Source: Cyclina sinensis
Taxonomy: Eukaryota; Mollusca; Bivalvia; Venerida; Veneridae
Length of the DNA: 64,000 bases
Assembly: GCA_012932295.1 (NCBI GenBank)
Contig: JAAONU010000003.1
Span: 25,592,361 to 25,656,360, forward strand
Reading direction: 5' to 3'
A program made the translations under genes and the position numbers. Under the pieces are notes generated by a model. The model ran no database searches. It was not told where the DNA came from and saw only the letters and a program-made list of their open reading frames with translations. Every line of letters starts with the position of its first letter. Position 1 is the first letter of the stretch. Shown here in pieces: positions 54,365 through 64,000 of the stretch.

Positions 54365-54890
54365 TTAAAGTATGAAAAATAAAGGGCAATAACTCCTAAA
54401 TTATGCAAAATAGAGTTACGGTTCTTGCACCCTGTACTTCTCCTCATAGAGATCTATCTACTTATAAAGTTTCATGTTAATATCTCTTATACTTTGTGAG
54501 ATATGCCCCGGACAAAAAATAAGTATGAGAAATTTCAAAAGGCAATAACTCAAAAACTAATAAAGCAAGAGTTATTGTTCTTGTGCACTGCACTGCTCAT
54601 CAATGAGATCTATCTACTTATAAAGTTTCAAGTTGATAACTCTTATACTTTGTGAGATATGCCCCGGACAAAAAATAAGTATGAGAAATTTCAAAGGGCA
54701 ATAACTCAAAAATAAATAAAGCAAGAGTTATGGTTTTTGTGCACTGCACTGCTCCTTAATGAGATCTAACTACCTATGAAGATTTGTCTTGTTATCTCTC
54801 ATAGTTTTTGTGTTATGCTCCGGACAAAATTATGACGAACGGACGGACAAAGTGGCAACTATATGCTCGCCCTTTGGGGAGCATAAAAAA
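54365..54890 (+). repeat. 156-bp tandem array with GACGGACGGAC tail and terminal hairpin
   Basis: Three units share GAGATATGCCCCGGACAAAA (repeats at 54493 and 54649) and GGGCAATAACTCAAAAA. After the last unit come GACGAACGGACGGACAAAG and then the hairpin TATGCTC...GAGCATA (54862-54885). This end module is homologous in plan and sequence to that of the 145-bp array at 28672-28726. Confidence 0.8.
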
Positions 54891-55999
54891 TTGTACCAAC
54901 TGACCAAAACTGTAGTATCTCAATGACTCTTAATATTGAAGGCTTTGGAACCTCTCACTAAATAAGGTAAAGGACTATGTGAAAAAAAGTCATCACTTTG
55001 ATACCTGCATGAGTGTCAAATGAACATGTGCATTGATAAGGGGTACATATTTTTAAGAAGCTGCCAGATTTGATGACTCTCTTGGAATGGCGTAAAACTG
55101 AATATAACCAGTTGTGTATGTAAGGTTGCCAAATTTCATCCAGTACTTCTTACATGTATTTTTTTTTTAAAATCACATGATATATTTCCCAGCTCAGTAC
55201 TATGGTCAAATCTTTATTTGTAATCCCAGACAAGTAGTGTGCTTGGTCATTGACTTTCTCATACCAAAAGTGATCTATTGATCAAGTTACATACAACTTT
55301 TTAAGGTCAGTGTACATAAAAAGAATATTGCTAATCCTTCTCTTGAGTGGATGGTAGCATTTTCTTCTTGACATTCTAATCTTTAGTTTTAAGATCAAAG
55401 GCATAAAATGACTAATTGTTATCACATCCCACCCAAATGTATTTGAAGTATTTGCACATGAAAACATAGCATGCAGAAAATGTATGCAACCAACTTATGT
55501 CATATTAACAGCCCCTTCAAGAAGCAAAATTTTGCACACCTTTTGAAAACACAAGCTTATTATAACAAATTTGAAGATTAAGTTAGTGACCACCTACCTA
55601 GAAATTGATAAATGTTAAACTTTGCATTATCATGCATTTTTTATGGTAATATGACAAGTCTTGATGTATCTATCCATTTTCTTATATATAATGAGTAACT
55701 TGTTTTTTCAACCTTTTTATAACAAGATAATTATTTTGCAACAGATCTTTTTCACAAACTGTTATCAAAGCATCATTCTATTAGGAAATCAGCCTCCATT
55801 TCTCTCATTTTAAAGCTTGTTACTTATTCAAGGGCACTAACACTACCTATTTCAATATTGTTTCTTACAATCTTATATGTAAGTACAAACTTCCCATATT
55901 CAAGTAACTTAATAGGCAATAATTAGCATTTCTTTTCAATTGAAGGGCAGCAACTGTCCTTAAAATTACATTACTGATTTTTAGTCCTTTTTTTTCTAA

Positions 56000-56505
56000 G
56001 AGAAGTTTTTCTGAAATCTGCCACATGACATAGGAGAAACAGGGGAGACATTAAAAAATTAAATGCATAAAGGGCAACAAATCATTACAGAATCAATGAA
56101 CCAGAAAATGTTGAAGATAATGCTGTACTCCACCTATGGGTAAAGGAGAAATAAAAAATTGACTGCATAAAGAGCAATAACTCCATTAGAAATAAATGAG
56201 CAAGAAAATGCTAAAGATATGCACAGCTAAGCTTAGCATATAACTGATATGAAGACTAGCTGAATTCCACCAAGTTGTATGGAATAAACATTTGTAAAAC
56301 TGAACGCATTAAGTCTGCTGAAATGAATGGAAAGTGCAGATGATATGCACAATAAGGCCTGGCACTCAAAATTTGTGTGATGTTTGACTTAAAATCCACA
56401 TGGTGGTGGTGCCAGAGAAGTTGCCTATGACAAACTTTGTGACAAGACAGACAGACAGAACAAAAGCAGTATGTCGCCTCCCACATGATAGGAGACATAA
56501 TATCA
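56000..56505 (+). mobile_element. Decayed tandem-array element with TATGTC...GACATA hairpin end
   Basis: Diverged units share AAAGGGCAACAAATCAT or AAAGAGCAATAACTCC and GAACCAGAAAATG. They are followed by GACAAGACAGACAGACAGA and a hairpin TATGTCGCCTCC...GGAGACATA (56470-56499), the third example of the same 3' module in the window. Confidence 0.55.
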
Positions 56506-56555
56506 CAAATGGTTAAAATAAAACTACAGAAAAGTCAGTAAATTACAAGATGCCT

Positions 56556-56561
56556 TTTATT
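56556..56561 (-). terminator. Poly(A) signal for the minus-strand CWCV gene
   Basis: TTTATT on plus reads AATAAA on minus, 217 bp past the stop codon at 56780-56778. It fits a short 3'UTR. Confidence 0.45.
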
Positions 56562-56777
56562 CATGCATATTTTGCACATTGAATGTTGCAAAAAAAAAAA
56601 TCATGCAAACTTTTCATACAGGTAAAGAACAAAAATCACAGAACGTTATCACAAATAATCTATCACACATATCCACTTTGGTTATCACAGAATCATAAGA
56701 ATACAGAAATATGAAAATCCAAGATTCAATCATCAGTTTTCATCCAAACACTTGAATAAAGAAAAAAGAATTCACAT

Positions 56778-56880
56778 TCAGTAATGTTGAGTGCATCGTA
56801 ACATAGCTCCATCAATTTTATAATGAAATCTGTTGGTGTCCACTTCTTTTGCTGTTCCATCTTTATTTACACACCAACAT
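56778..56880 (-). CDS. Terminal exon of a thyroglobulin type-1-like (CWCV) protein
   Basis: On the minus strand, a strong acceptor (CTTTTATTTTTCAG) precedes one base completing a codon. Then 33 codons follow: CWCVNKDGTAKEV..., a Phe/Tyr-rich middle, RCTQHY and TGA (56780-56778). CWCV followed by xxxG and a later Cys is the hallmark of the C-terminal half of thyroglobulin type-1 domains, which bind proteases or act as extracellular modules. The upstream half must lie in exons to the right, which I could not locate. It might belong to the Asn/Thr-rich exon at 62744-63217, but the phases (1 and 2) show at least one more exon is needed between. Confidence 0.5.
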
Positions 56881-57436
56881 CTGAAAAATAAAAGCAAGAA
56901 ATTAACACTGCATGTTCTATCTAAAAGTAAAACTATGCAAAATACAGAGAAAAACAGAGGTGTATGCCAGTTGTCTCCATGACCTTGACCTTATCTCCGA
57001 ACATATACAGGTATGTGCAACTAGATGAGGTTGAGGTCCATCTAAAAGTAAACAGAACAAAAAAGAATCCATAGACTTCTTTCTGTTCCAATAGAATAAG
57101 GTGTTGTGGTCCTCTGTTCAGCAAAATAAATGGCTCTTAAGTCCATTTAAGTAGCATGTCTGTTCTTTCTAATAACACCCACAAAAAATGTTCCTTCAAT
57201 AAGTCCAGTAATACCATTAATGAAGTATTAAGCTGTCACAAGGAAACAAGATGCTAACAATGACCTTGACCTTGTGAAACAATGAAAAGAAACTGAAATG
57301 GCAAATATTAATAAAATTATCATCATAATAACCATCTGACCATGACCTGTTTGATATTATTAATGTATCCATATGTTCCATTTCTGTACTTAATGTTGAC
57401 AGCTGTAAGTCATTTAGTGCTAAGTGTATCCCTGCA

Positions 57437-57755
57437 AATCTTTTCACAAAAAATCTTATGATTTATCTTAAGATTTTGACTTACAATAATCGTAAGTGAA
57501 ATCTTAAGTCATTTTCACAAAACCAATCGTAAGTTAAATTTTTTTTTTCTTATGACAATTCTTATTCAAGATAAAAACTTGTGATACATTTACTTGTAAA
57601 TGTAACATTTTACACTTACAAACGGGTAACATCAATCAATCGTCAAGACAGATTTTACACTTAAGATTTTCTTACGATTTTTTGTGAAAAGGATATTTAT
57701 CGTAAGATTTCTCTTACGAAAAACAATTGTCGTAAGATTTTTTGTGTAAAGGTCT
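57437..57755. mobile_element. Fold-back MITE rich in CTTAAG/CGTAAG
   Basis: The left end, CTTTTCACAAAAAATCTTA, pairs with the right end (GTAAGATTTTTTGTGTAAAG) as a terminal inverted repeat. Internal CTTACGAT and ATCGTAAG motifs recur in both orientations, giving extensive self-complementarity. No ORF. Confidence 0.65.
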
Positions 57756-60700
57756 GCTGAATTTTAGGAAGTGATACAGGACAAAAGAAATGTCCTACCA
57801 ATGTGCAAGAGAAGGGTTCAAATTTTTAGGTTAAACAGTACTTTGTGAAAATTACATTTATGTTTAAAAAATTGAATCTCATGTAACAACAGAAAAATGT
57901 TCAACATATCAGAGTCAGGCTAAAAAGGGCATTTCACCTTTCATTTCTGTTATATAGGTCAGTTACATTTTCACAAAGTCATCACCTTTGAAGAGTCCCA
58001 ATGTTTGGCTTTACAAGTGGACAGTAGATTCATTTAAATAGTTTTCATTCTCGAGTTGTTTAGACAAAAAATATTCATCCCTTCAGTTCAAGTGTTAAAG
58101 TGAACCACATTTAATCCCTTCGTTGTGAAAATTGCTGCTCGGAGATCAGTACTGGATAATGGGTAATCTTTCTTACAGCTGCTTATAATGGCCTTTTTGA
58201 ATTCCATATCTGTATTAATGAATATGCTTACACCTTATTTGGTCATTTATCATTTTAAAGACATGTTATTACTACCTAGTATGTGGTAAGCTTAAGAAAG
58301 TGAGATTAAGTTGTTCATTCTGATAGCATTATGATTTAGAAATGTCAATCGAGGCCATGTTTTATAACGGGGCAGGTCATTCAAGCTCAAAATACTTGAG
58401 AAAAGTCATTTAAAATTCCTTAGAAAGTATTTGTGAAAATAAGTAACTACTTATATTAGTGATGGGCACTAGAATTTAAGAACCCAGCTCCCACTGCCCT
58501 CTTCCCCCGCCCCCACCCCCAAAAAAAAACAAAAACACACGCAAATAAAAAACCAATTCAGGAGCGAATTATACAACTGAAACAGACTGACGGAAAATGC
58601 AGCTATCAAATTGCAGTTTTAAGCTCCAAACTATCTTGTTCCCTATTGAAACTGTTTGATTTATATCATAATTCAAAGTTTTGTTTAATTTACATCAGAG
58701 CCGATTTAAAGAGGAATTATGTTCCATGAAACTGACCTTAAGACATTCGCCTTTCAATTGGTAAATAACTCTCTCAACAATGTCTATGAGTGATATATGT
58801 GAACACTGATCCCTTTTTTATCACTAAACCAGTTATAGGAGGTCTGTTTGATGTACAGTGCTACCATATTACTCTTCAAGTGTGATTTATTTCACTTTAA
58901 TATGTTGTATGCTAAATCCTGTCTTAACATAACCAAACAACTCTCCAGTGTTTATTGACTTTAATATTTACATTTGTTATTCAATCCAAAGATACTACAA
59001 GGTTACTAATATTTAAATTCCAGTGACCAGTAACATAGCGTCGGACATTGTCCTCAGCTGACCTTAAAATTGATATAACTTGTTCAATCATTTTGTTTAA
59101 AGTTAAGCCACTTTTAGCTGTAACTTAACGGTAGTCCTAACAACTCCACTTTCTCTGAAGACATTTCGCCTTTTAACTTCTAATCTGGACCTTTTAATGT
59201 CACAATAAATTATGACAATACCAATTAATATACCAGTTATATTTTGAAGAGTATTTTAACCACAAACTAAAGTTCCATACAAAGTTTTTCATGGTTGCAA
59301 TGTAGACCTATCATGATAGTATAATCAAATTTGATTATCAGGGCAAGAGGTCAAGGCTGCTTACTTGTTATATCCTGTTTCTGCTCTCTGAGAGAAAAGT
59401 GGCAGAGGATTGAAATCTTAAACTGATACTACTTTAGAACAATAGAAGGAGACAAATTAATGAAGTGCTTATGTATTCAATCAATTGAAGTGGTTCTAAA
59501 GATCAAAAGAAATAAAAAAAACAACAACATTGTACCAGAACCAGTATCTGGAACTTTTATAACCAGATATAAAATCAGCAAATTCACAAGTCATAGACTG
59601 AAACAGATATAACACAGAATTTTCTTTTACAATTTTTTCTGAAGTCATAATTTGCAGACTACTTCTTACAGAAATGTAAATTTCACGTTTCTGCTATTCA
59701 TACTTAGGTTAAACTTACATTTGCTCCCTACAATTTTATACCCAAGTGTCATCAGCATCAAAATAGTCTGATAAATCATCTGAAATGGTAACAATTTAAA
59801 ACTTATTCCAAAAATTTCATGTTTCTTATTTCTTCCTTTCAGCATTATATCAATAACTGGAAAGTTTGACTGAGTTGATCCACTGTCTGACTGACTCTCC
59901 AGATTTACACACATGTAAATAACTGGACAGGTTGACTCCACCAGTTGACTTGACTGACTGAAAGGCCATTCCACTGAATGGGTATGACTTCAAGTAATTG
60001 ATGGAGTAGGGTTTGAAACTTTTGTGAAAGAAACAATCTCTGGGTCGACCACTATACTTTTTGTACAGATATATATTTAAGTATATTTACTAATATATAT
60101 AAGTTTTTAATATGCCTGTTACAGAACTGCAAGAACTAACCCTAATGTTTAAATACTTTTGAGAAAGTAACAATCAATTTTCGTATACGATTTGATTTTT
60201 CGGTGTTTTATGTGTGACTTAAGTTCTATATTTTCAGTTATTGAACTAGATTCTGCTGAACTTACTTTGGCCATTGGCTCAAATTAATGTCCTTTGTGAT
60301 TTTTGCCAAACTGACTTAGGTTGTTTAAATATTTATACACATTTTTTTGCTTTCTTTATGTCACGAAAAGAAAGAAAAGGTTTAAGCTGCTGTGGTCTTA
60401 TCTAAAAAAAAAATCTTAGCATATACTAGTATTAAGCAGTGTTTTTTTGTTTAAATATAGACCACAAGTCGGCAGTGGAACTCGCATACATATTTCCAGT
60501 CAAATACTAAAACCTTAGAGATTATGTATCATCTCATGTGTTCTGGTCTACAAACAGAGATAAAAAGCAAATGATAATCATGAGATTACAGAAGAAAGTC
60601 GGGTTACAACTGGGACATACAAAATGAAAGTATGCGGGAGCAATTGAGGATTATTTTATAAACCCTTTTAACTTAAACTATGACAAGTTAAATCATTAGA

Positions 60701-62197
60701 TTTAAATTTAAATCCATCAGTTTTCTTTGGTCAAGTGCAACATAACGCGCAGGACGGCTTTGTGAAATATTTTTTATACATTGGCTGTAAATGTGAAATT
60801 CTCATGGTTGAGGCCTTACCAGGAAACAATGTTATTTCATAGACATATCTCTTCTAAAACTTATGAGAAAACTACTCAATGGTTGATAAAAAGAGCTGCA
60901 GGGGCGGTTTGAAAAATCAACGATGACATTACACATATTTCCAACATGAGTTGTTTTTGTTTTGTGTAATTTTTTAACTGTAGTGGTTGTTTTAATTGTT
61001 TTATTTTTCTTAAGGTATTTTTTAACAGTGTTTATTTTGTTTACTGTAAGGGCTGTTAAATTATTTTATTCATTTGCTGGGTGTCTGTTGTTTTTTTAAA
61101 GCCTTCTCACTTTGGAAAGATATATTATGATTATAATATGTTGGAATTGCACAATCTTTAAATTTATTACAATGAATTCAATGTTTTGAGCAGGTGATAT
61201 AAAAAAAATAAGGTTGATTTTGATATCAACCTACTGGCAATGATGCTGCAATTTTTGAAAGAGTTGTCATTTGTAAATTTTAACTGTATTTTTTGCTGTT
61301 TTTCTTACAGTACAGATTTATTCTATTATTTGTTATTGCATTTTAATAGCTTTTTGTATACTTTTTCTTTCAATCAAGTAAAATACCCTTTTACTGAATA
61401 TGATATACAGAATATTTTTATTTACTCATGGTAAATGTAGTTCACTAAATTCCCGTCAAATTTTTATTTTAGTGTGGTGTAGATGAGATGGGCATTATCA
61501 CACAAATAAACTTAGCATAAATGTGAATAAATCTCCTGTCTTTATTGTTCCATTCTATTCTTATATGTATTGCATTGCAGCTGTTATGAAAGTTAAGTTA
61601 CTCTTATTGGACTGAAGTACTTTCACTTTAACACTTGTTAATGTGCAAAAACATTGAATACTTAAACGTAAGTAATTATATAATCTACAGTTGCTTCTGC
61701 AGATTACTATAGCATATTTCTGTTGCCATGGTATTTACCTTTGCAGAGAACATTGGTCTATAGACTTAAAAGTCTCGTTATTTTTTTAGTTTAATGAAAA
61801 ACCATTTTACCATGTCATGTGTTTATGAAAATATTCTTCGACAGTTTTTCATGGTTTAGTGAAAAAAAAAATTTGTGAACTTTTTTTGGTCATAATAACA
61901 CAATATAAATACCTACCTTTGCAGATTTTTTTTTTTTTTTTTACACGCAATACCTGTCATTACTGCAGTTTGTTAAAAAGCTTCTTTATAAAAATATAGG
62001 TTTATTCAAATTTACCTTTGCAGGAAACATTGTTTAGGGGCATAAGTCCCATCATTATTGCAGTTTGGGGAAAAGCCATTTTCTCTTGAAAGCATGGCTG
62101 TTACCCAGCAATTATTGTATATGTGTGGCTCCATCCATTCTACATCAACTGCAATTAGATAACGGCAGTTGAGATAGCACGGAAACAGCACTCATCT

Positions 62198-62435
62198 GGG
62201 GTCATATTCATAAAGCATCTTGGTGAAATGTTAAGTCTTTTACTTAAAATAAAATTTTTACTTAATATGCCAGTTCGGTAAACAAGAAAGAATTTTAACA
62301 TTTCTCTTCGTTTCTTATTCTTGAAAATATGATGAACATTGTTTGGAAGTTTCACATTTATGCCATAAAGTTGCAAAATTTGACTGAAGTCAAACTTACT
62401 CAGAAAAACTTGCGATGCTTTATGAAGACGGCACC
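62198..62435. mobile_element. MITE with ATTCATAAAGCATC terminal inverted repeats
   Basis: The left end, GGGGTCATATTCATAAAGCA, matches the reverse complement of the right end, GATGCTTTATGAAGACGGCA. The 238-bp body is non-coding and carries TTACTTA/TAAGT motifs like the element at 57437-57755. Confidence 0.65.
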
Positions 62436-62743
62436 TGATGTTTTAATTATGACTTATTATAATTTCATTTCAGTTTAAAAATAATAAGTTAGTTTGACAT
62501 TTTAATGTTTCTTGTTATATTAGTTTAAATTCCTTCATCTATTTTAATTATGTTCCGAGACAGTTGTTTAAATGATAGGCTTGAGTATGTTTCTATTTAT
62601 ATATTTCAGTATACTGGTTTACATTGTCTTATTAACTTTTAATGAAATATGTCTATTACATTTATAACATTATCTTGAACATTTAGAGGTTTATTTCACA
62701 GTATAAGATGATTTTAAGTATTATGACTTGAAATATATCAAAC

Positions 62744-63217
62744 CTTTTGGATTTGTCGAGAAAAGCGGCCCATATTCTTTATCCAAATGTTCTTTCTCAG
62801 CAATTGGTCCCGTTGGTTCACCACCCATAGGTTTGTAAACAGGTGCTCGCCCACTGAGTGCTCCAGATATATAAGTTACAACTGTTGCTTTAGCATTAGA
62901 ACCTTTTGTGTTTAAATCTTCAGGGGCAGTTTTTTTGTGTTTTGTAAACATGTGAGTATTATCTTTTGTTCTTTGTGGTACTGGCATGGTAGTGGTTTCA
63001 TATGGACTTACAACAGGGGTTATGTTTTTGTTAGTTGCTATATTTTCTGTAACTTGTCTATTACCCTTTGCCTTATCATTATCTGTTGTGTTATTGTTTG
63101 AATTTACACTTATCTCAGTTTCTTTACCACTTTCAGCTATCTTAAAGTCAAATCGTTCAGTGATGTTAATTTGAGTGACAGCTGGTGTTATTTTTGACGT
63201 GTTATTCATATGACCAG
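62744..63217 (-). CDS. Internal exon: Asn/Thr-rich, N-glycosylated extracellular-type segment
   Basis: Bounded on the minus strand by a strong acceptor (CTTCATTTTCAG before 63217) and a weak donor (AAAG|GTTTGA after 62744), this 474-nt exon encodes about 157 residues. It has at least four N-glycosylation sequons (NNTS, NITE, NNTT, NKNIT) and is Thr/Lys/Pro-rich, suggesting a stalk or mucin-like extracellular segment. It ends in a more ordered stretch, YISGALSGRAPVYKPMGG, then EKEHLDKEYGPLF. No family was recognised. The ORF runs on upstream to an ATG at 63311 with a hydrophobic start, but that part lies before the acceptor and is read here as intron. A type II membrane protein starting at 63311 is the alternative. 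Confidence 0.45.
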
Positions 63218-63449
63218 CTGAAAATGAAGTGAAATATTGTCTAATAAAATAACTTGAAATATTTATAGTAATATAAACTGTATAAATATTTGCTATCATG
63301 ATATAAGCCATTTAAACATATATTCTGACACAATCAGCTGACAAATCAAACAGTCAGACAGTGGATTTTTTTATAATCAGTCAGTTGTCAGTTAGTATAC
63401 AAAAGACCTAAGTTCCACTCTGCTTGTGGCAACTGTTTTTCCTTTTATA

Positions 63450-63592
63450 TTATAATTTTGCAGGCAGTGTAGACCATGACCTGTCTCCATGCAGTTGGAT
63501 CATGGTCTGCACTGTCTATAAATGACAAATTGTACCATCCAATTGAATGATGAACATGGTCATTTTAGAACAATAGCAGGGTAAGTGTTATA
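63450..63592. mobile_element. Decayed relative of the TTAACCC MITE family
   Basis: The core, GTAGACCATGACCTGTCTCC then CAGTTGGATCATGGTCTGCAC, matches the plan of the copy at 3418-3627 (GCAGACCAAGATCAGCCTGC and TCTGATCATGGTCTGCAC). The right end, AGCAGGGTAAGTGTTA, resembles a degraded terminal repeat. Confidence 0.45.
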
Positions 63593-64000
63593 TAAGAATT
63601 ACTTTACAGAAACCAAGACTGTGGTGATCAAATTCCAGCACGTTGATATCAACTGTGACTGATTGAATGAAAAGGGGCAATATTAATAAAAAAAACTTCA
63701 GCTTTGGGATTTCAACATATTTCTGACTTCGCTCAAAAAAAAGTTGAAATCCAAATTACTTTGCATGAAGATTTGCAAACAGCATGGCTATTAGTTTCTG
63801 ACAGAAAAACAACAACAACATTATTTGTTACTGTAAGACAAAATAATTTTAGATAAACAATATGCCAAATTAGTTAAATCTTAAATGTTTTTTTTTTCAA
63901 TTGTTTGTCCAAATCAGAAAATCATGAAGTAAATAGAGTTGACATTATAACAACCACACTTCTGAATAGCAACAACATCATTTTTTTCTTGATGAATAAT
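63593..64000. other. AT-rich sequence at the window edge, no gene seen
   Basis: There is a short inverted pair, GGATTTCAAC (63708-63717) and GTTGAAATCC (63743-63752), otherwise simple AT-rich sequence. Confidence 0.4.

Larger units (their letters stand above)
56881..62743. other. Long intron or intergenic stretch with MITEs; no further exon identified
   Basis: Apart from palindromic elements at 57437-57755 and 62198-62435, and loosely repeated segments with TACCTTTGCAG at 61736, 61913 and 62012, it is AT-rich and featureless. Missing exons of the CWCV gene may be hidden here, being too short to recognise by eye. Confidence 0.4.

Noticed and set aside
63218..63311. Hydrophobic N-terminus (signal anchor) in front of the glycosylated exon
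   Set aside because: A strong splice acceptor (TTCATTTTCAG) lies between it and the exon, and the upstream part looks like AT-rich intron. Kept only as an alternative.

Overview
The window is animal nuclear DNA: AT-rich, with genes split into many short exons by GT-AG introns, long 3' untranslated regions and a heavy load of non-autonomous repeats. A mollusc, most likely a bivalve (possibly a venerid clam), is inferred from the repeat types: tRNA-derived SINEs, short MITEs with TTAACCC ends, and pearl/Helentron-like tandem-array elements. The species cannot be fixed from sequence alone.

Layout. (1) Bases 29-14499, plus strand: 13 exons of a BRD10 (KIAA2026) orthologue. Its 5' end, with the expected bromodomain, lies left of the window. 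A DDT/WHIM-like block is followed by an acidic Ser-rich exon with SUMO-type motifs, then a 1.27-kb-codon Gln/Ser/Thr-rich tail. (2) 14500-20630: 3'UTR and a repeat-rich gap. (3) 24400-35106, minus strand: a complete 8-exon RIC3 gene (nicotinic receptor chaperone, 384 aa). Its fourth intron (5.5 kb) holds a 12-copy, 145-bp array carrying seven exact DR1 nuclear-receptor motifs. (4) 35107-35325: a 219-bp head-to-head promoter. (5) 35326-52768, plus strand: a complete 12-exon CNOT11 gene (CCR4-NOT subunit, 459 aa) with one GC-AG intron. Its second intron holds a 1.6-kb inverted-repeat transposon carrying a HIRAN-like ORF. Its eighth intron holds a 52-bp minisatellite and a long composite repeat. 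(6) 52769-56555: CNOT11 3'UTR and repeats. (7) 56556-64000, minus strand: the last exon of a gene ending in a thyroglobulin type-1-like CWCV motif, and 6 kb further right a Thr/Asn-rich exon with several N-glycosylation sequons. Whether these two exons belong to one gene is unresolved.

The three main genes are unrelated housekeeping or neuronal functions: chromatin, receptor assembly and mRNA deadenylation. The least explained material is: the tandem arrays that differ in repeat unit but share a 3' hairpin end module; the HIRAN-like ORF inside a TIR element; a paired frameshift (or cryptic 84-bp intron) in BRD10; and a CpG-containing YY1/E-box start-like site inside a RIC3 intron.
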